From CAWFFV01 sp963814985 (lineage in GTDB: Bacteria > Chloroflexota > Ktedonobacteria > Ktedonobacterales > Ktedonobacteraceae), in NCBI GenBank assembly GCA_963814985.1, contig CAWFFV010000101.1:62001-126000 (forward strand): a stretch of 64,000 nt of DNA, written 5' to 3'. The position numbers and the translations under genes are program-made. The notes under the pieces were generated by a model. The model searched no databases. It worked only from the letters and a program-made list of their open reading frames with translations, and was not told the DNA's origin. Each line of letters starts with the position of its first letter. Position 1 is the first letter of the stretch. Positions 61,124 to 64,000 of the stretch are shown in pieces.

Positions 61124-63562
61124 TCATCTTGTACCCAGGGCACGCTCTACACTGACCACGTTTTTGACTTGTCGTAAACGGCGCAGGACACGTTCGATCT
61201 GGTCGATAACGCCTCCTGTCGCTGATATCTCCAGGGTAGCCGTGATCACCGCTTTTTGTAATGAGGCATTCGTTGTTGAAGTTACAGAGGTCATATTGAT
61301 ACCGGCATCGGCCACAACCGCCGCGACGTCACGTAACAGACCTGAACGGTCATGGGCAACAATGCTGATAGGAGCAAGATAAGACTGTGGTTCTATCTGC
61401 AACCAGTTGATCTCTATGAGAACTTTCGGGTTATCCCGGTAGCGACGCAGGACCCGGCAATCGCTACGATGAACATACATCCCCTTACTGATATGCAGTA
61501 CTCCCATAATCGCATCTCCTGGGATCGGACAACAGCAGGGAGCCAGTGTTACCAGGATAGCATTTTCACCATCTTTTAGATAGTAATGCCAATCATTCCC
61601 CTCGCCAGAATTCTCACCTTCCTGTATTATCCCACCATGGGACCGCAACAGAGGTAAGAGATACTCTAATACGCGCTCCATCTGGAGATCCTCACGTCCT
61701 AATGCCACATACACATCATCAAGTGTCGCATACTTTCTAAGTGTAGTATCTGCTACAAGGTCATCACTATGCAAGCTCTGCAGCAATTCTTCTACAAATT
61801 CATTGATTTCTACAGCCCCGGCAGCTTTCAAAGCCAGATCCAGGCGTTCACGGCCCAGTTGCAGATTAATTTCTCGCTCATAGGTCTTCAAGTAGCGACG
61901 GATCTTGTTGCGTGCAACGGCAGTTCGTGCAAAGGAGAGCCAGTCACGCGTAGGATGGGCCAGACCATCTACCATGATATCAACGATCTCGCCACCCTTT
62001 AATTCATAATCGAGAGGCACCAGACGCGTCACCAGATGTCCGCTCTCATCCATATCTGTGATGATACGCGCCCCCGCACAGTGATCTCCAATATCCGTAT
62101 GGATACGATAAGCCATATCCAGAGGCGTTGAGCCACGTGGCAAATCCTTTACCTCACCTTTGGGCGTAAAAACAAAAATCTGCTCCTGGAAAATATCTCC
62201 CTTGACAGCTTCGACAAATTCATCGGCACTCTGCGGTAATTCACGTTGCCACTCACGTAACTGTTCAATCCAGGCAACCATCTCACGATATGAGAGTCGC
62301 CAACTATTGGGTGGAGCATCATCGTTGCCAACACGCTCCTTTAAGTACCAATAACTGGCAATTCCGTAGTCGGCAGTACGTTGCATGTCATGTGTACGAA
62401 TTTGAATTTCTGCCAGCTGGTTATCCAGGCAAAAGACGGTAGTATGCAATGATTGGTACCCGTTTAATTTGGGAGTGGCAATGAAGTCTTTAATACGTCC
62501 ATCTTTGGGTCGCCAGAGTGCATGGATATGTCCAAGGGCCAGATAACATTCATAATCGGAGTTCACCAGGATACGGAACGAAACCAGATCGTGTATCTGC
62601 GAAATCTCACTAGCATTCTGTTGACGTGGCATCTCTTCTAATTTGCGATTGATGCTTGCCAGATGTTTTTGCCAGGCATGGACCTCAGCATGAATCCCTG
62701 CCCGCTCCATCTCCTCTCGCAAGATATGACAGACCTGATTGATATACGGTTGACGTCGCTTTACTTCTTCCTCAACATCATGAGCCAGACATGCATACTT
62801 CTCCGGTTCCAGGTAGCTCAGTGCTAAGTCCTCTAACTCTGCCTGTACAATTGCCATACCCAGGCGTCTGGCTAATGGCGCATAAATTTCACTTGTCTCG
62901 CGGGCAGTGTTCTGCTGCTGTCTGGATGACATTGCGCTCAATGTTCGCATGTTATGTAAACGATCAGCTAGCTTGAGTACAACAACACGCGGGTCTTCAG
63001 CCATTGCCAGCAGCATCTTACGTACAGTCTCCGTACGCTGACGACGTTTATCAGCAGGCGAGAGAGAAGCAGAGAACGAGGGAGGAGGTTGTTCACCTAC
63101 CAACGAGATTACAGAACGTTCAGCTTCAGCAGATACCGGAGGTTTGCCAGCCAGGGCATCAAATTTTGTGACACCATCTACAATATCGGAGACGGCCTTC
63201 CCGAAGGAGTCACATAAGTCCTCTAAAGAATAGCTTGTATCTTCTACAACATCGTGCAGAAGTGCAGATACAATACCATCAGCATCGATACGCATACCAG
63301 CGAGCAATAAGGCTACTTCTAGCGGGTGCTGAATGTAAGGTTCTCCAGAGCGTCGTATGACACCTTCATGGGCATGGTTAGCAAGATCATAGGCATGCCG
63401 AATCTTCTCCTGGTCCTGCGGAGTCAAATATTGCCCTGTTTCTGTTAACAAATCTTCAAGAGTTAAATGTGAAGGAGTCAAATCCGTCCCCAAAACTGCC
63501 GCTTTCGTAATGCTGGTTGCGCAAGTTTCATCAGCGACATTGTCGAAATCCGTAGCCATCAT
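61124..63562 (-). CDS. RelA/SpoT homologue with intact hydrolase site and altered synthetase site
   Basis: 812 residues. The HD domain is intact: QHPLEVALLLAGMRID, LLHDVVEDTSYSLEDL, KLADRLHNMRTL. In the synthetase the GRxKHxxSI motif reads AWQKHLASINRK, so the conserved Arg is Trp, while IHDLVSFRILV and LAEIQIRTHDM remain. TGS (FVFTPKGEVKDLPRGSTPLD) and ACT (HDRSGLLRDVAAVVADAGIN) follow. It therefore looks mainly like a ppGpp hydrolase. It lies upstream of the RelA-like copy in the same direction, 116 bases apart. Confidence 0.92.
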   Translation of the reverse strand: MMATDFDNVADETCATSITKAAVLGTDLTPSHLTLEDLLTETGQYLTPQDQEKIRHAYDLANHAHEGVIRRSGEPYIQHPLEVALLLAGMRIDADGIVSALLHDVVEDTSYSLEDLCDSFGKAVSDIVDGVTKFDALAGKPPVSAEAERSVISLVGEQPPPSFSASLSPADKRRQRTETVRKMLLAMAEDPRVVVLKLADRLHNMRTLSAMSSRQQQNTARETSEIYAPLARRLGMAIVQAELEDLALSYLEPEKYACLAHDVEEEVKRRQPYINQVCHILREEMERAGIHAEVHAWQKHLASINRKLEEMPRQQNASEISQIHDLVSFRILVNSDYECYLALGHIHALWRPKDGRIKDFIATPKLNGYQSLHTTVFCLDNQLAEIQIRTHDMQRTADYGIASYWYLKERVGNDDAPPNSWRLSYREMVAWIEQLREWQRELPQSADEFVEAVKGDIFQEQIFVFTPKGEVKDLPRGSTPLDMAYRIHTDIGDHCAGARIITDMDESGHLVTRLVPLDYELKGGEIVDIMVDGLAHPTRDWLSFARTAVARNKIRRYLKTYEREINLQLGRERLDLALKAAGAVEINEFVEELLQSLHSDDLVADTTLRKYATLDDVYVALGREDLQMERVLEYLLPLLRSHGGIIQEGENSGEGNDWHYYLKDGENAILVTLAPCCCPIPGDAIMGVLHISKGMYVHRSDCRVLRRYRDNPKVLIEINWLQIEPQSYLAPISIVAHDRSGLLRDVAAVVADAGINMTSVTSTTNASLQKAVITATLEISATGGVIDQIERVLRRLRQVKNVVSVERALGTR

Positions 63563-63890
63563 CTATACCTATCATCGCTTGCAGCCCCATTTGTTCTGCC
63601 TCTAGAACCTGCCATTGCTGATCATTTCTGGTCATCAACAGAATCAGGTAGGATGGATAGTATTAAGTACTCCATTGTATCAGGTTCAGTCCCAATCAGG
63701 AACAATTAAAAAAAAATTCTACATGCCAGACTCCGAGCCGGGTAGGCCACCCATCCATACACAAAACAGATGTTACCTCTCCATTATAAAGTATTATAGG
63801 ACGCAATGTACTACTGTCAAGCAAATACACCAATATTAGACACAATGACAGTTGCATGCGATGAATTCGGGCACTTGCAAAAGGAAAATC
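63563..63890. other. intergenic region upstream of RSH gene
   Basis: About 330 bases. I see no coding region with a ribosome-binding site and no structured RNA. It should contain the promoter for the RSH pair on the minus strand, but I cannot fix a clear -10/-35 pair. Confidence 0.4.
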
Positions 63891-64000
63891 TGTAACTACT
63901 CAGGTCTCCTTGCCACCTGCGGTGGCTCGCCTTCGTTGTGTGCAGGTTTTGTCACCTGTGGTGGAGGTTGCGGCGCAACCTCCACCACAGGTGACAAAAC
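63891..64000 (+). repeat. modular palindromic repeat, copy R5 (cut by window end)
   Basis: Starts TGTAACTACTCAGGTCTC, then GCCACC-TGC-GGTGGC, and a perfect 26-bp stem with loop GGC (63946-64000, tip GGTTGCGGCGCAACC). The right arm lies beyond the window. Confidence 0.82.

Overview
The window looks like chromosomal DNA of a Chloroflexota bacterium, most likely class Ktedonobacteria (inference). The pointers are a caa3-type oxidase whose subunit II carries a cytochrome c domain, a fused heme A synthase/farnesyltransferase (CtaAB), a complete System I cytochrome c maturation operon, a dcw cluster ending in ftsQ-ftsA-ftsZ, two adjacent RSH alarmone proteins, and many palindromic intergenic repeats. 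I see no tRNA, rRNA or CRISPR array.

Layout. 1-8.8 kb (minus strand): one long operon tlpA - copD-like - ccmE - ccmF - ccmH - ccmI-like - secreted/membrane protein - ccmA - ccmB - ccmC - ccmD and the first codons of one more gene. 9-17 kb: accessory material, namely a cupredoxin lipoprotein gene with an in-frame stop, a frameshifted SDR gene, an AraC regulator, a remnant resembling the 3' end of an IS200/IS605-type tnpB with a structured omega-RNA-like region, a GtrA/GT2/GT39 surface glycan group, and a membrane-anchored receiver protein. 17-22.3 kb: an FMN-binding protein, ApbE and an RnfD-FNR fusion, then a histidine kinase fused to a complete OmpR-like regulator. 22.4-30.8 kb: the aerobic terminal oxidase block (ctaC, ctaD, subunit IV, ctaE, ctaG, ctaAB, sco). 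30.8-33.4 kb: a nuclease-tail fragment, an HTH-GAF protein and a BON-like membrane protein.

33.4-46.9 kb (minus strand): the division and cell wall cluster mraZ - rsmH - ftsL-like - ftsI - two small unknown genes - ftsW - murG - murC - murB - ftsQ - ftsA - ftsZ. It lacks murE, murF, mraY and murD. Upstream of mraZ lie three TGGGG boxes at exact 10-bp spacing (a MraZ operator) and three DnaA-box-like sites. 47-58.4 kb: metallo-beta-lactamase protein, Uma2 nuclease, HU, a candidate structured RNA, pyruvate dehydrogenase E1alpha/E1beta/E2, a macrodomain protein, a broken PD-(D/E)XK nuclease with a duplicated tail, DedA and a primary-type sigma factor. 58.4-63.6 kb: two adjacent RSH genes.

Two signals stand out. 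First, a 49-nt composite motif with identical internal spacing lies upstream of tlpA (ccm operon), ctaC (oxidase operon) and ctaAB (heme A and Sco), with a weaker copy near the receiver gene. This points to one regulon for cytochrome c maturation and the terminal oxidase. Second, there is a family of roughly 130-180 bp modular palindromes. They share outer arms, and most share the apical core, but their 21-35 bp perfectly paired stems have a different sequence in every copy.

Several otherwise conserved genes (ftsZ three times, murG, rsmH, one RSH gene, MBL, SDR) carry single-base frameshifts. Such a density in essential genes points to residual indel errors in this assembly, so each broken gene here should be read with that in mind.
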